The position numbers and the translations under genes are program-made. DNA of 64,000 bases from Leptotrichia sp. oral taxon 218 (GTDB lineage: Bacteria; Fusobacteriota; Fusobacteriia; Fusobacteriales; Leptotrichiaceae): the NCBI RefSeq assembly GCF_018128225.1, contig NZ_CP072377.1:1426001-1490000 (forward strand), written 5' to 3'. Below the pieces are notes generated by a model. The model was given only the letters and a program-made list of their open reading frames with translations, did no database searches and was not told the DNA's origin. Positions 7,608 through 16,896 of this stretch are shown one piece after another. Every line of letters starts with the position of its first letter. The stretch's first letter is position 1.

Positions 7608-8750
7608 TTATACATTTTCAATCAAAACAATATTGTCCGCATGAATCACGACATTATCATACTTATGTCCCAATATTTTTTCAATATCTTCACTTTTTTG
7701 CCCTTTTATTAATTCAATTTCATCTGACGAATAGTTTGAAATTCCATTTGCAATAATTTTATTTTCAGCATTTTTTATCTCCAAGACTCCACCTCTGTCA
7801 AATGTTTCAAAAACTGATTTAATTCCTATTGGAAGCAAACTTTTTCCTGAAAGTAAAGCTTTTTCTGCACCTTCATCAACCACAACTTCACCTTTTTTAT
7901 TTGTTCCATAAGCAAGCCAATATTTTTTAGAACTAATTTTTTTATTTTTTCTTACAAACAATGTTCCGATATTTTCTTTTTCCACAACTCTTGAAATATT
8001 TCTCGGGTCATCTCCATTTACGATAACTAAATTTGTCCCAATTTTTGTTGCCATTTCTGCTGCCAATATTTTTGTAATCATTCCACCTGTTCCAAATTTT
8101 GAGCCATTTCCTCCAGCCATATTTTTTACATCTTCATTTATATCTCCAACAACTTCAATCAAATTGGCATCTTCATATTTCTTAGGATTTTTGTTGTAAA
8201 GTCCATCTATATCCGACAAAATAATTAATAAATCTGCATCAATCAGTCCTGAAACAAGCGCTGACATCGTATCATTATCTCCTACTTTAAGCTCATCTGA
8301 AACAATTGCATCATTTTCATTTATAATCGGAATTATTTTTTTATCCAAAAAGGCGTTACATACATTTCTTACATTCAAATACCTTTTTCTGTTTGAAAAT
8401 TCTCCTTTAGTCAAAAGAAGCTGTCCAATAAGTTTGTCATATTTTTTAAAAAAAGTCTGATAAACTTGCATAAGTGTCACTTGTCCAACTGCTGATAACA
8501 TTTGTTTTTCTGAAAGCAACTTTGGTCTTTCTTCGATTTCAAGAAGTCCCATTCCAGCTCCAACTGCTCCAGATGAAACAAGTATTACATCATATCCTTT
8601 ATCTTGAAGATTACTAATTTCCACAACTATTTTTTTCATTTTTTGCAAATTTAGTTGTCCATTTTCATCAGTAAGCGTAGAAGTTCCAACTTTTATTACT
8701 ATTCTTTGTATATCTTCTAAAATTTCTTCTCTTTTATTTTGCTTTTTCAT
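7608..8750 (-). CDS. proB: Glutamate 5-kinase
   Basis: 380 aa. It phosphorylates glutamate, the first and feedback-controlled step of proline synthesis. The N-terminal amino-acid-kinase domain has IVIKVGTSTLT and VSSGAVGAGMG, then INENDAIVSDELKVGDND and the GTGGMITKILAAEMAT block. The C-terminal hundred or so residues match a PUA domain (GVLEIKNAENKIIANGISNYSS). It is first in the proBA order, as is common. Confidence 0.96.
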   Translation of the reverse strand: MKKQNKREEILEDIQRIVIKVGTSTLTDENGQLNLQKMKKIVVEISNLQDKGYDVILVSSGAVGAGMGLLEIEERPKLLSEKQMLSAVGQVTLMQVYQTFFKKYDKLIGQLLLTKGEFSNRKRYLNVRNVCNAFLDKKIIPIINENDAIVSDELKVGDNDTMSALVSGLIDADLLIILSDIDGLYNKNPKKYEDANLIEVVGDINEDVKNMAGGNGSKFGTGGMITKILAAEMATKIGTNLVIVNGDDPRNISRVVEKENIGTLFVRKNKKISSKKYWLAYGTNKKGEVVVDEGAEKALLSGKSLLPIGIKSVFETFDRGGVLEIKNAENKIIANGISNYSSDEIELIKGQKSEDIEKILGHKYDNVVIHADNIVLIENV

Positions 8751-8776
8751 ATTTATAACTTTTCCTTTCTGTAATT

Positions 8777-8974
8777 TTACAGTCCGCTCTCATTTGCACT
8801 TTCTAACTTAGCATTTTTATTGCTATCTTTTTTATTTGTTAAATTTTTGCAAATATCAGTTTTTGTACAAGTATATCCTCCAGCAACAGCTCCTGCTCCA
8901 AGTGCAATTGCAGTGCAAGAATTAAGCGCTCCCACTAAGACTGATAATATTAATACTAATTTTATTTTTTTCAT
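8777..8974 (-). CDS. Small lipoprotein
   Basis: 65 aa. A short signal peptide with lipobox LNSC (Cys at about residue 20) is followed by a Gly/Ala-rich stretch (GAGAVAGGY), a possible disulphide pair (TCTKTDIC) and a Lys/Asn-rich tail. It is an outer- or inner-membrane-anchored lipoprotein of unknown role. Three similar exported or lipobox proteins lie further upstream on the same strand (10516-12335). Confidence 0.7.
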   Translation of the reverse strand: MKKIKLVLILSVLVGALNSCTAIALGAGAVAGGYTCTKTDICKNLTNKKDSNKNAKLESANESGL

Positions 8975-9057
8975 AATTTTTCTCCCTTAATTTTTTTCTT
9001 TAATTTTTTCCCTTTTAATTTCATTTTTTTATTTTTTTTGTTTTTTCATACTTTAAA

Positions 9058-10506
9058 TTATTGCTTTTTAGGTACCCAAACTGCAATTTTTTGCGCTTCA
9101 ACTCTAAATGCAGCATTTCCTTCTTCGTCAATTACTACATCTTCAAATCCGCTTCCTGTAACTTCTTCCCAAACTTGTCCAATTCTATCTTTTCCAACTT
9201 CAATAACTTTTTCTCCATCTTCATCATTGGATAAAATAGCTACACATCCTGTATTTATTTCATTTTCTCTACCTTTTCTATAAAAAGCTATTATATTTGG
9301 ATCATCAAAATAATTTATTTGTTCTCCATAAGCATTATTTTTTCTCACATGAAGAAGTTTGTCTATTACCCATCCATGCGGACTTTTATTATTTCCTACG
9401 CCGTAATAATCTCCATAAAATAAGCATGGGTAACCTTTTTCAGAAAGTAATATTATTGCATAGGCATGCGGAATAAACCAGCTTTCTATTTCAGATTCCA
9501 GTGCGCTTCCCTTTTGCGAATCGTGATTATCCACAAATGTTACCGCTTTAATTGGATCCATAAGCATTACTGAATTATCCAGTATTGTTGTTAAATCATA
9601 GTTTTCTTTTTCTACCGAAGCTTCATGAAAATTAAAATGAAGTCCCACATCAAATAAATCAGTTTCATATCCTATATTTTCTAAATAAGTTTTTAAAGTA
9701 TCCAAGTCACCTTTCCAATATTCTCCAACAGAATAAAATTTTTCTCCATAAACTTTTCTTACTTCAATTAAAAATTCCTTGATAAAATCTTCGCTTATAT
9801 GTTTTACAGCATCCATTCTGAATCCATCAAGATTTAATTCGTTTACAACCCATTTCCCCCAGTTTATAATTTCCTTTCTCACTTCAGGATGTGAATAATC
9901 GACATCAGCATTCATAAGATAGTCATAATTTCCAAGTTCAGAATCCACATTTTCTGCCCATCCTTTATTTTCACCAGCAATTTTATAAATTGCAGTTTCC
10001 CCTGTTAAATTATCGTAGTCAACTCCGCTAAAAAGAGTATAGTTCCATTCAAATTCAGAATATTTCTTATTTCTTCCAGGAAAAGTAAATTTTGTCCACC
10101 CTTCAATCTCTTTTGGTTCTGAAATTTCTTCATTTCTGTTTTCAGGGTCCACTTCTATTGCCAAAAATCTTTCTGTTTCGTCAGCACCTCCCTTATGATT
10201 AAGTACAGCGTCCAAATAGACATTTATTCCATATTTATGAAGTTCATTAATCGCATCAATAAGTTCTTCTTTTGTCCCATATTTTGTACGCACAGTTCCT
10301 TTTTGATTAAACTCTCCCAAATCCCACAAATCATAAACGCCGTATCCAACATCTCCTGAAAAAGTCCCTTTATAAGCAGGTGGAATCCAAACCGCCGAAA
10401 CTCCAATTTCTTTTAGATGAGCGGCATCATTTTTCAATCTTTCCCAATGTTTTCCATCATCTGCTAAATTCCACTCAAAATATTGTATCATTACTCCATT
10501 TATCAT
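9058..10506 (-). CDS. amyA: Intracellular alpha-amylase (GH13)
   Basis: 482 aa with no signal peptide, matching cytoplasmic GH13_5 amylases such as E. coli AmyA. It hydrolyses alpha-1,4 bonds of stored glucan or imported maltodextrin. The conserved regions appear in order: DAVLNHK (region I), GFRMDAVKHI with the Asp nucleophile, VGEYW with the acid/base Glu, and FVDNHDSQ with the third carboxylate. It starts MINGVMIQYFEWNL, with GGAG 6 bases before the ATG. The 10-base gap to the upstream small exported protein suggests shared transcription, though the link is probably incidental. Confidence 0.93.
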   Translation of the reverse strand: MINGVMIQYFEWNLADDGKHWERLKNDAAHLKEIGVSAVWIPPAYKGTFSGDVGYGVYDLWDLGEFNQKGTVRTKYGTKEELIDAINELHKYGINVYLDAVLNHKGGADETERFLAIEVDPENRNEEISEPKEIEGWTKFTFPGRNKKYSEFEWNYTLFSGVDYDNLTGETAIYKIAGENKGWAENVDSELGNYDYLMNADVDYSHPEVRKEIINWGKWVVNELNLDGFRMDAVKHISEDFIKEFLIEVRKVYGEKFYSVGEYWKGDLDTLKTYLENIGYETDLFDVGLHFNFHEASVEKENYDLTTILDNSVMLMDPIKAVTFVDNHDSQKGSALESEIESWFIPHAYAIILLSEKGYPCLFYGDYYGVGNNKSPHGWVIDKLLHVRKNNAYGEQINYFDDPNIIAFYRKGRENEINTGCVAILSNDEDGEKVIEVGKDRIGQVWEEVTGSGFEDVVIDEEGNAAFRVEAQKIAVWVPKKQ

Positions 10507-10515
10507 ATTTTTCTC

Positions 10516-11100
10516 CTAATTTGTTTCATAAAATTTATTTATATCATCTTCGTTATTTTCTAAAGATTTTTTTATTTTTTCTAAAAATATTTTTATAACT
10601 TCACTTTTAGTTTTTTTCTCCCCATCATAACTAACTAATTCTGAAATATCATCTAAATTATAATAATTTGTATAACTCCAATCTTTTTTTGCAAAACTAT
10701 TTTTTAAAATTCTGCTTTCTTTATTCAAAAAAGAAATAACTTCAACTTTTCCGCTAAATTTTTTCTTTTTTAAAGTATCAATTACTCTTTTTATAGTAGG
10801 TGTATCTTTGTCATCGAAATAAATCAATGTAACTTTATTCGCATTTTTAGATATTTGATTGTATATACTAGCCACATCATTGTCTACAGAAAAACTTCCT
10901 CCCATTATAACTGTCATTACCCCTTTTAAATCTCTTCTATTGCTCGTCCTTATCCCAATAGCTCTATCATAGTCATCATTTTCAATTTTTAAAACCGTTG
11001 AATATTTTCTTTTTTCATAAATTTCACTATTTTTATCTTTTTGCTCAGAAAATACGATAAAACTGGTAAATATTATCAAAAAAAGTATCAATTTTTTCAT
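10516..11100 (-). CDS. Exported protein of unknown function (194 aa)
   Basis: A signal peptide (KKLILFLIIFTSFIVFS) precedes a mixed alpha/beta domain with VMTVIMGGSFSVDND and VTLIYFDDKDTPTIKRVIDTL. The alternating strand/helix pattern looks thioredoxin- or DUF4174-like, but no CxxC is present and no family can be assigned. Its ATG overlaps the stop of the upstream lipoprotein gene (ATGA), so the two are translationally coupled. Confidence 0.7.
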   Translation of the reverse strand: MKKLILFLIIFTSFIVFSEQKDKNSEIYEKRKYSTVLKIENDDYDRAIGIRTSNRRDLKGVMTVIMGGSFSVDNDVASIYNQISKNANKVTLIYFDDKDTPTIKRVIDTLKKKKFSGKVEVISFLNKESRILKNSFAKKDWSYTNYYNLDDISELVSYDGEKKTKSEVIKIFLEKIKKSLENNEDDINKFYETN

Positions 11101-11669
11101 TGCTTACACCCTCTTTGCACATTATTTTTTTCCAAAATCATTTTTTCAAGTAAGTTTCCTTTTTCAGTTTCGCTTTCAATTCTAAAATAATCTCTTCTAT
11201 TCCCTTTTATAAAATATTCTTCTTTTGACTTCAAATCATATATCCCTTTTTTTGTGTCAAAATAACAAGGATATTCATCTTTTAAAAAATGAACAGGCAA
11301 TCCATAACCAGTTTCTTTATCAACCAACACATCTTTTTCTACAACTAAACCTTTAGGAAGTAAAATTTGTTCTGTATGGTAATCCGCATCCACAAAACCA
11401 GAAAAAAATGTCGTTTTTTCCCATTCCCTTTGTAAAATATCACTCATCAATTTGTCAATTCTATCTTTATATTCTTCGACTTTATAGGCACGATAACCTT
11501 CTCTATATTTCCCATACTCTGTCTCATCTTGTTTAGGAAGTAACTTACCAACTGCATAAAACGGTGCTCCTATAACTGCAACTGTCGCTTCTGTCAACGG
11601 TCTTATAACAAGAGCATGACAAGAATTTAAACAAATTATACTCAAAATTAATAAAAATGCTTTTTTCAT
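11097..11669 (-). CDS. Lipoprotein, GYGLP family
   Basis: 190 aa. Lipobox LNSC is at about residues 14-17 of the signal peptide. The mature part has a KTGYGLPVHFL-like block (KETGYGLPVHFLKDEYPC) and a second Cys near the C-terminus. The protein upstream (11697-12335) has the same architecture and a GYGLPIKFFTVSNPC block, so the two are paralogues. Function unknown; probably periplasm-facing. Overlaps the next gene by 4 bases. Confidence 0.7.
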   Translation of the reverse strand: MKKAFLLILSIICLNSCHALVIRPLTEATVAVIGAPFYAVGKLLPKQDETEYGKYREGYRAYKVEEYKDRIDKLMSDILQREWEKTTFFSGFVDADYHTEQILLPKGLVVEKDVLVDKETGYGLPVHFLKDEYPCYFDTKKGIYDLKSKEEYFIKGNRRDYFRIESETEKGNLLEKMILEKNNVQRGCKQ

Positions 11670-11696
11670 AATATTAATTCTCCAATCATTAATTTT

Positions 11697-12335
11697 TTAA
11701 TTATTTTCACAAATTTTTTCCATATCGTTTGCTTTTACAATTTTATCTACCAGCTCTTTTCCATCATAAGTGTAAGATTCTAAATAAAAATATTCATCTT
11801 TAAATATTTTTTTCAAATATTTATCTTTATATTCTTTATTTTTCCAGTCTTCCTGATTATTACAAGGATTTGAAACAGTAAAAAATTTTATTGGAAGTCC
11901 ATAGCCAGACTGTACATCTACCATTTCTATACCATTATCTATAACTTTTAATTCAACATTTTTAGGAACTGAAATTTGTATGTTTTTACCCAAAATATTT
12001 ATCATTTGTGTTGTCATTTCTCTATCTATCACTCGTAATGTTACACGACTTACAGATTCTTTATAACTTTTATTTGAGTAAGCCATGTATCTATTTTTTC
12101 TTTTTGGCTGATAATCTTCTATACTGTCAGAAATGCTTTTTATCGGCTCTGTCACAGGCCAAGTTAGTCCTTTAGCCACTTTTTTCGCAACCGAATCATC
12201 TGAATCGCAAGTTTTCATTTCCCCTTCAAAACACCCAAGTTCATAAGTCATTAAAAGTCCAGTCGCAACCGCAGTCGCTGCACAAGAATTTAAAAATAGC
12301 ACAGAAAAAATTAAAAACAATATTCTTCTTTTCAT
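11697..12335 (-). CDS. Lipoprotein, GYGLP family (paralogue)
   Basis: 212 aa from the ATG at 12335, chosen because AGAGG lies 8 bases before it; an in-frame GTG at 12344 is inside the ribosome site. Signal peptide with lipobox LNSC at residue 18 or so. The C-terminal part shares the GYGLP-strand-Cys arrangement with the protein at 11097-11669. Two Cys in CFEGEMKTCDSDD may form a disulphide. It lies just downstream of kdsB (about 40 bases) on the same strand. Confidence 0.7.
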   Translation of the reverse strand: MKRRILFLIFSVLFLNSCAATAVATGLLMTYELGCFEGEMKTCDSDDSVAKKVAKGLTWPVTEPIKSISDSIEDYQPKRKNRYMAYSNKSYKESVSRVTLRVIDREMTTQMINILGKNIQISVPKNVELKVIDNGIEMVDVQSGYGLPIKFFTVSNPCNNQEDWKNKEYKDKYLKKIFKDEYFYLESYTYDGKELVDKIVKANDMEKICENN

Positions 12336-12375
12336 GAAAAACACCTCTTTTAAAAAAATTTTATTAAAAATATTT

Positions 12376-13122
12376 TTATTCTAAAATAATCCCATTTTTG
12401 CTAATAAATTTTACAACTTCTTCCAAGTCCTCTTTTGTATCAACTCCAATAACTTTGGAATCCGTTTCCAAAACTTTAATTTTATAACCATTTTCCATAA
12501 ATTTTAACTGTTCAAGCGACTCCATTCTTTGCAAAATTCCATCTTTCAAATTACTAAGTTCATTCAAAAATTTTGTTGTATATCCATAAATCCCAATATG
12601 TCGATAATATTTAAAATTTTGTATTTTTTCCCGCTCAAACGGAATTGGAAGCCTGCTAAAATAAATTGCATTATCATAAAAATCTGTGATAACTTTTACA
12701 ACATTCGGATTTAAAATGTCACTTTTTTCAGCAATTTCTTGCTTTAATGTAATAATTTCAGACTTTTGGCTTCTATAATTATCAGCCAAAATATTTATAG
12801 ACTTAATATCTATTAACGGCTCATCTCCTTGAATATTTATTACAAAATCAAAATCTTTATATTTTTCTTTATTTATAACTTCAATTATTCTTGAAGTCCC
12901 ATTTTTGTGATTATTTGAAGTCATAACCACATTTCCGCCAAATTTTTTAACTGCGTCAAATATTCTTTTATCGTCAGTTGCAACAATTAATTCATCAATA
13001 TCTGCATTTTTAGCTCGTTTGTAAACCCATTCTATCATCGGATTTCCATTTATATCTTTTAATGGCTTTCCTTCAAACCTTGTTGAAGCAAACCTTGCTG
13101 GAATCACTCCCAATATTTTCAT
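12376..13122 (-). CDS. kdsB: 3-deoxy-manno-octulosonate cytidylyltransferase
   Basis: 248 aa. It activates KDO as CMP-KDO for LPS inner-core synthesis, so the organism should have an LPS-bearing outer membrane. Motifs: VIPARFASTRFEGKPL at the N-terminus, PMIEWVYKRA, INIQGDEPLI with the metal-binding Asp, and YRHIGIYGYTTKFL near the C-terminus. GGGAG lies 7 bases before the ATG. The tnpB element to the right inserted in its upstream intergenic region. Confidence 0.95.
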   Translation of the reverse strand: MKILGVIPARFASTRFEGKPLKDINGNPMIEWVYKRAKNADIDELIVATDDKRIFDAVKKFGGNVVMTSNNHKNGTSRIIEVINKEKYKDFDFVINIQGDEPLIDIKSINILADNYRSQKSEIITLKQEIAEKSDILNPNVVKVITDFYDNAIYFSRLPIPFEREKIQNFKYYRHIGIYGYTTKFLNELSNLKDGILQRMESLEQLKFMENGYKIKVLETDSKVIGVDTKEDLEEVVKFISKNGIILE

Positions 13123-13366
13123 ATTTTTCTCCCTTTTTAAATTTTATTTTACATTTAATTTTATCATATTTTTTAACAAAAAGATAGCAAGAAGTCTCCG
13201 ATTTCTATAAGTGGGAGATGAATTGCTTTTTTTGTAAAAAAAATTGAAAAAAAGATACTCTTATGATACAATTTTTGTATAAAATATCGAAGAGAAATCA
13301 TTAATGATAAAATCTCTAAATAAATAATTAAAAATAATATTCAAAATCAAAAGGAGGTGTAATTTC

Positions 13367-14464
13367 ATGAAATATAATTTAGCATTCAAATACAGAATTT
13401 ATCCAAATAAAGAGCAAGAATTATTGATAAATAAGACTTTTGGATGTGTTCGTTTTGTTTACAATACAATTTTGTACACTGCGAATAAATTTTATGAAGA
13501 AACTGGAAAAAATAAAATAATTACACCTGCTAGTTTGAAAAGTGAAAATAAATTTCTAAAAGAAGTAGACAGTTTGGCACTTTCAAATGCTCAATTGAAT
13601 GTAAAACGATCGTTTACAAATTTTTTTCAGAAGAGAGCGAAATTTCCAAGGTTCAAATCTAAAAAGAATAATGTTAAAAGTTATACAACAAATTGTGTGA
13701 ATAATTCGATACGAATTGAGGAGAATAAATATTTGGTCTTGCCAAAATTGAAAAGAATAAAATTAAAATATCATAGAGAAATACCGAAGGATTACAAGAT
13801 AAAATCAGTAACATTGACAAACAGTAATGGAAATTACTATATTTCTATTTTGACAGAATTTGAAAAAGAAATTCAAAAAATACCAAGTAGCGATAAAGTA
13901 ATTGGACTTGATTTTTCGATGTCTGAATTATTTGTCAGTTCTGAAAACCAAAGAGCTGATTATCCAAAATATTTTAGAATGTTGGAAGAAGAATTGAAAA
14001 AATTACAGAAATCATTATCGAGAAAAGTGAAATTTTCTAAAAATTGGTATAAACAAAAAATGAAAATATCAAAATTACATGAGTATATCAAAAATTGTCG
14101 AAGAGATTTTTTGCATAAATTGTCGAAAAAATTGTCTGAAACATATAATGCTGTGGTTGTCGAAGATTTGAATATGAAAGGGATGAGCCAGGCATTAAAT
14201 TTTGGGAAAAGTGTAGGAGATAATGGATGGGGAATGTTTTTGAGAATGCTTGAGTATAAGTTGATGTTTTCAGGAAAACAATTTTTGAAGATAGATAAAT
14301 GGTTTCCGTCATCGAAAACTTGCAGTAAATGTGGAAATGTTAAAGAGGAACTGAAATTATCAGAAAGAAGTTATGAATGTAAGTGCTGTGGAATTGAGAT
14401 TGATAGGGATTACAATGTGGCACTGAATATAAAAAACATTGGAAAATTGATGTTGGAATATTAG
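13367..14464 (+). CDS. tnpB: TnpB RNA-guided nuclease, IS605 OrfB family
   Basis: 365 aa and apparently intact. TnpB is an ancestor-type Cas12 relative that cuts DNA with a guide made from the element's right end. The RuvC-like acidic triad is visible: Asp182 in IGLDFS, Glu266 in VVEDLN, Asp348 in DRDYN. A Cys zinc ribbon lies between them (TCSKCG and ECKCCG). The N-terminus KYRIYPNKEQ...FGCVRFVYN is the usual OrfB helix-turn-helix domain. AGGAGGTG lies 9 bases before the ATG. It is related to the TnpB at 18537-19640 but clearly diverged. Confidence 0.93.
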   Translation: MKYNLAFKYRIYPNKEQELLINKTFGCVRFVYNTILYTANKFYEETGKNKIITPASLKSENKFLKEVDSLALSNAQLNVKRSFTNFFQKRAKFPRFKSKKNNVKSYTTNCVNNSIRIEENKYLVLPKLKRIKLKYHREIPKDYKIKSVTLTNSNGNYYISILTEFEKEIQKIPSSDKVIGLDFSMSELFVSSENQRADYPKYFRMLEEELKKLQKSLSRKVKFSKNWYKQKMKISKLHEYIKNCRRDFLHKLSKKLSETYNAVVVEDLNMKGMSQALNFGKSVGDNGWGMFLRMLEYKLMFSGKQFLKIDKWFPSSKTCSKCGNVKEELKLSERSYECKCCGIEIDRDYNVALNIKNIGKLMLEY

Positions 14465-14581
14465 GAAAATATAAAAAAAAACAGGGTAGGAACTACCCGA
14501 AGAGCTTGGTAAATATATTTGGCTAGTCATGCGCAGATACTTCCCAAGAAGCTTCCGCTTCTAAAAGCGGGAGTAGTTCAC
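14465..14581 (+). ncRNA. Probable omegaRNA scaffold and right end
   Basis: A non-coding tail after tnpB with stems GGGTAG/CTACCC (near 14483) and CCGCTT/AAGCGG (near 14555). By analogy with other TnpB elements, a guide RNA would cover the 3' part of tnpB and this region, with its guide being the 20 or so bases after 14581. Assignment is by position and analogy. Confidence 0.45.
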
Positions 14582-14598
14582 TAATTTACACAAAAAAA

Positions 14599-14641
14599 AC
14601 ACTCTCAAGAATATTAAATTTAAATTAATTCTTAAAAGTGT
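14599..14641. terminator. Bidirectional terminator
   Basis: Arms 14599-14612 and 14628-14641 pair with minor mismatches (ACACTCTCAAGAAT / ATTCTTAAAAGTGT). T-runs flank both sides, so it can end dacF-like transcription on the minus strand and tnpB readthrough on the plus strand. Confidence 0.65.
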
Positions 14642-14653
14642 ATTTTTTTTATT

Positions 14654-16165
14654 TTATGCCATTCCGAAAGTTACAAATCTCAAAACTTTTCCAAATAATG
14701 ATAATTGCTTGTAGTCGTTATTTGCAACTATATCAATTGTATTTACTACTTTATCATCATTTGACAACACTTGTAATTTACCGATTACATCTCCTTTTGA
14801 AATTCCATCTTTTTCTGCTGTAATTCTCAAATCTTTTACTTCAAATTTATAATCCGTATTATTTCCTAATTGATAGACATTATCAGCTAAAATTCCATTA
14901 ATTTCTTTTTTTTCAGCATTTTTTATTTTAAATTTATTTGCCACAACTTGTCCAGCTTTGTAAATTGGCACAAGATTTTTTTCTATCGCTTGAAATTCTT
15001 TTTTCTGACCTTCTGTTCTCTCAATATCGCTTTTATTTCCAAGCGAAACTGAAATTATCTCAAGATTTCCAAGTTTACTTGAAACTATCATATTGTATCC
15101 AGCTTGTTCATGAAATCCTGTTTTAAGTCCAAAAACTCCAAATTGTCCAAGCAAGTGATTACGATTATTGTAGACAACTTCTTCACCTTTGTCATTTAAC
15201 AACTCAAGTTCTTTTTCGCTCATCCATTCCCTAAGTCTTTCATCTTTAATCGCTTGACGCCCTAGTAAATACATATCGTATGCTGTAGAAACATCCATTT
15301 GCTTTTTAGTCATCGAAGTTGGAAGACCAGCTGGTGTAAAATACTGTGTATCCTTCATTCCAAACTCTTTTGCTTTTTCATTCATAAGTTTTACATAGTT
15401 GTCAAGATTTCCTTTTCCAATGTAAGAAGCAACCATATAAGCTGCATTATTTGCCGAATAAATTATTTCTGCACGAAGTAAATCTCTTAGTGTAAAACAA
15501 TCTCCTGCTTTTGCATTTAACCAGCTTCCACCTGTATCAACCACATCAGGCGTAAAGCAAACTTTGTCGCTTAATTTTACCTTTCCTTTATCGACTTGGT
15601 CAAGTGCGACCATGATATTCATAACTTTTGTAAGCGAAGCTATCGGATGTTTTTGTTTTGCATCTTCATTTTTTATAACTTTTCCATCTGTCGTAGCTAT
15701 AAATCTTATAACTTTTCCGTTATATTTTGAATCCCCTTCTTTTTCTTTTTCTACCGCTTTTACAATTTTTACAGGCTTTTTATTTTTTAAAGTTGATTTA
15801 ACTGAAGAAGTTGCTTTTGGTTTTGAATTTTCAACTTTTTTTGTGTTATTTAAACTGCTTGGTGTTTTTTCAGATGTACTTTTAGAAGATATCGTATGTT
15901 GTTCTACATCTTTTCTCACTTCTTTATTTTCTTTATTTTTATTTCTGTTAATATTTTTTGAAGATTTTTCTGAATGTTCACGAGAACTAGTATTCCCTCT
16001 TTTTGTTGCTTGATCTATCTCTTCTGAACTGCTTCTTACTTCTTTTACCGTTTCACTTTTACTACTTCCACTATCTTGTCTGTCGCTTGTTCCTTCTCCT
16101 TCCCCATACAGCAAAGCTGCAAAAAATACTGTTAAAATTAAAAATTTTTTCGTTTTACTAAACAT
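14654..16165 (-). CDS. D-alanyl-D-alanine carboxypeptidase (S11) with long linker
   Basis: 503 aa. It trims the terminal D-Ala of peptidoglycan stem peptides in the periplasm. A signal peptide (about residues 1-22) is followed by some 120 residues of Ser/Lys/Glu-rich low-complexity linker. The penicillin-binding fold then shows all three catalytic motifs: SLTK in HPIASLTKVMNIM, SAN in IYSANNAAYM, and KTG in FGLKTGFHEQAGYN. A PBP5-like C-terminal beta domain and a hydrophobic tail follow. The long charged linker is longer than in E. coli DacA and may let the enzyme reach the wall. Confidence 0.9.
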   Translation of the reverse strand: MFSKTKKFLILTVFFAALLYGEGEGTSDRQDSGSSKSETVKEVRSSSEEIDQATKRGNTSSREHSEKSSKNINRNKNKENKEVRKDVEQHTISSKSTSEKTPSSLNNTKKVENSKPKATSSVKSTLKNKKPVKIVKAVEKEKEGDSKYNGKVIRFIATTDGKVIKNEDAKQKHPIASLTKVMNIMVALDQVDKGKVKLSDKVCFTPDVVDTGGSWLNAKAGDCFTLRDLLRAEIIYSANNAAYMVASYIGKGNLDNYVKLMNEKAKEFGMKDTQYFTPAGLPTSMTKKQMDVSTAYDMYLLGRQAIKDERLREWMSEKELELLNDKGEEVVYNNRNHLLGQFGVFGLKTGFHEQAGYNMIVSSKLGNLEIISVSLGNKSDIERTEGQKKEFQAIEKNLVPIYKAGQVVANKFKIKNAEKKEINGILADNVYQLGNNTDYKFEVKDLRITAEKDGISKGDVIGKLQVLSNDDKVVNTIDIVANNDYKQLSLFGKVLRFVTFGMA

Positions 16166-16199
16166 TATATTCCTTTCTTTATATTCCTTTCTTTTTTAT

Positions 16200-16856
16200 T
16201 TATAAATCTTTATCTTTATTAACTAATTTTTGTCCATGTTTACAATATTTATTTATTTCGCACTCTGTGCATTTTGGTCTACGAGCCACACATTTGTCCC
16301 TGCCATGCAAAATCAAATAATGCGAATACTCAAACCAATATTTCTTTGGTACAAATTTCATAAGTTCTCTTTCAATAATTTCTGGATTATCGCTATCAAC
16401 AAATCCAATTAAATTTGAGAGCCTTTTAACATGTGTATCTACAACAATTCCTTGTCTAATATTCCACAAATCTCCCAAAATGACATTTGCCGTCTTTCTC
16501 CCAACTCCTGGTAAAATTAATAATTCTTCCATTGTTTTTGGTAATTTATCATTATACTTTTCTTTCATCATTTGAGCATTTAATTTTATATTTTTAGCTT
16601 TATTTCTAAAAAATCCTGTCGATTTAATGTATTCTTCAAGCGTTTTAATATCCATTTTTCTAATATCTTCTGGATTTTTAACAACTTTAAACAGCTCTTT
16701 TGTGACGATATTTACTCTTGCATCCGTACATTGCGCTGAAAGTATTACAGCTATCATAAACTGAAATGGTGTTTCGTAATTTAGAGCCGCTTTTGCTTTA
16801 CCAAATTTTTTTTCCAATATCGGAAACACTTTATCAAATCTTTCTTTTTTCGTCAT
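16200..16856 (-). CDS. nth: Endonuclease III
   Basis: 218 aa, the usual size. A bifunctional DNA glycosylase/AP lyase that removes oxidised pyrimidines. The helix-hairpin-helix LPGVGRKTANVIL has the catalytic Lys, and VDTHVKRLSNL has the catalytic Asp. A [4Fe-4S] loop of form C-x6-C-x2-C-x5-C is at the C-terminus (CVARRPKCTECEINKYC). It starts MTKKERFDKVFPILEKKFG. Confidence 0.95.
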   Translation of the reverse strand: MTKKERFDKVFPILEKKFGKAKAALNYETPFQFMIAVILSAQCTDARVNIVTKELFKVVKNPEDIRKMDIKTLEEYIKSTGFFRNKAKNIKLNAQMMKEKYNDKLPKTMEELLILPGVGRKTANVILGDLWNIRQGIVVDTHVKRLSNLIGFVDSDNPEIIERELMKFVPKKYWFEYSHYLILHGRDKCVARRPKCTECEINKYCKHGQKLVNKDKDL

Positions 16857-16896
16857 TTTATCACCTTATTATTTATTTTAACTCTCACTTTTCATA

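Larger units (their letters stand above)
13180..14581 (+). mobile_element. IS605-type tnpB-only element (no intron)
   Basis: A lone tnpB with characteristic subterminal hairpins. The left-end hairpin is around TCTCCG...GGGAGA (13194-13220). The right-end hairpin CCGCTT-CTAA-AAGCGG is followed by GGAGTAGTTCAC, ending at 14581. The left boundary is only approximate. The left end (ATAGCAAGAAG...GAGATGAATTGC) is laid out like the left ends of the IStrons in this window (ATAGTACAAGAAC...GAGATGAATTGTAC) but no group I intron follows. No tnpA is present, so movement would need a transposase in trans. Confidence 0.75.
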
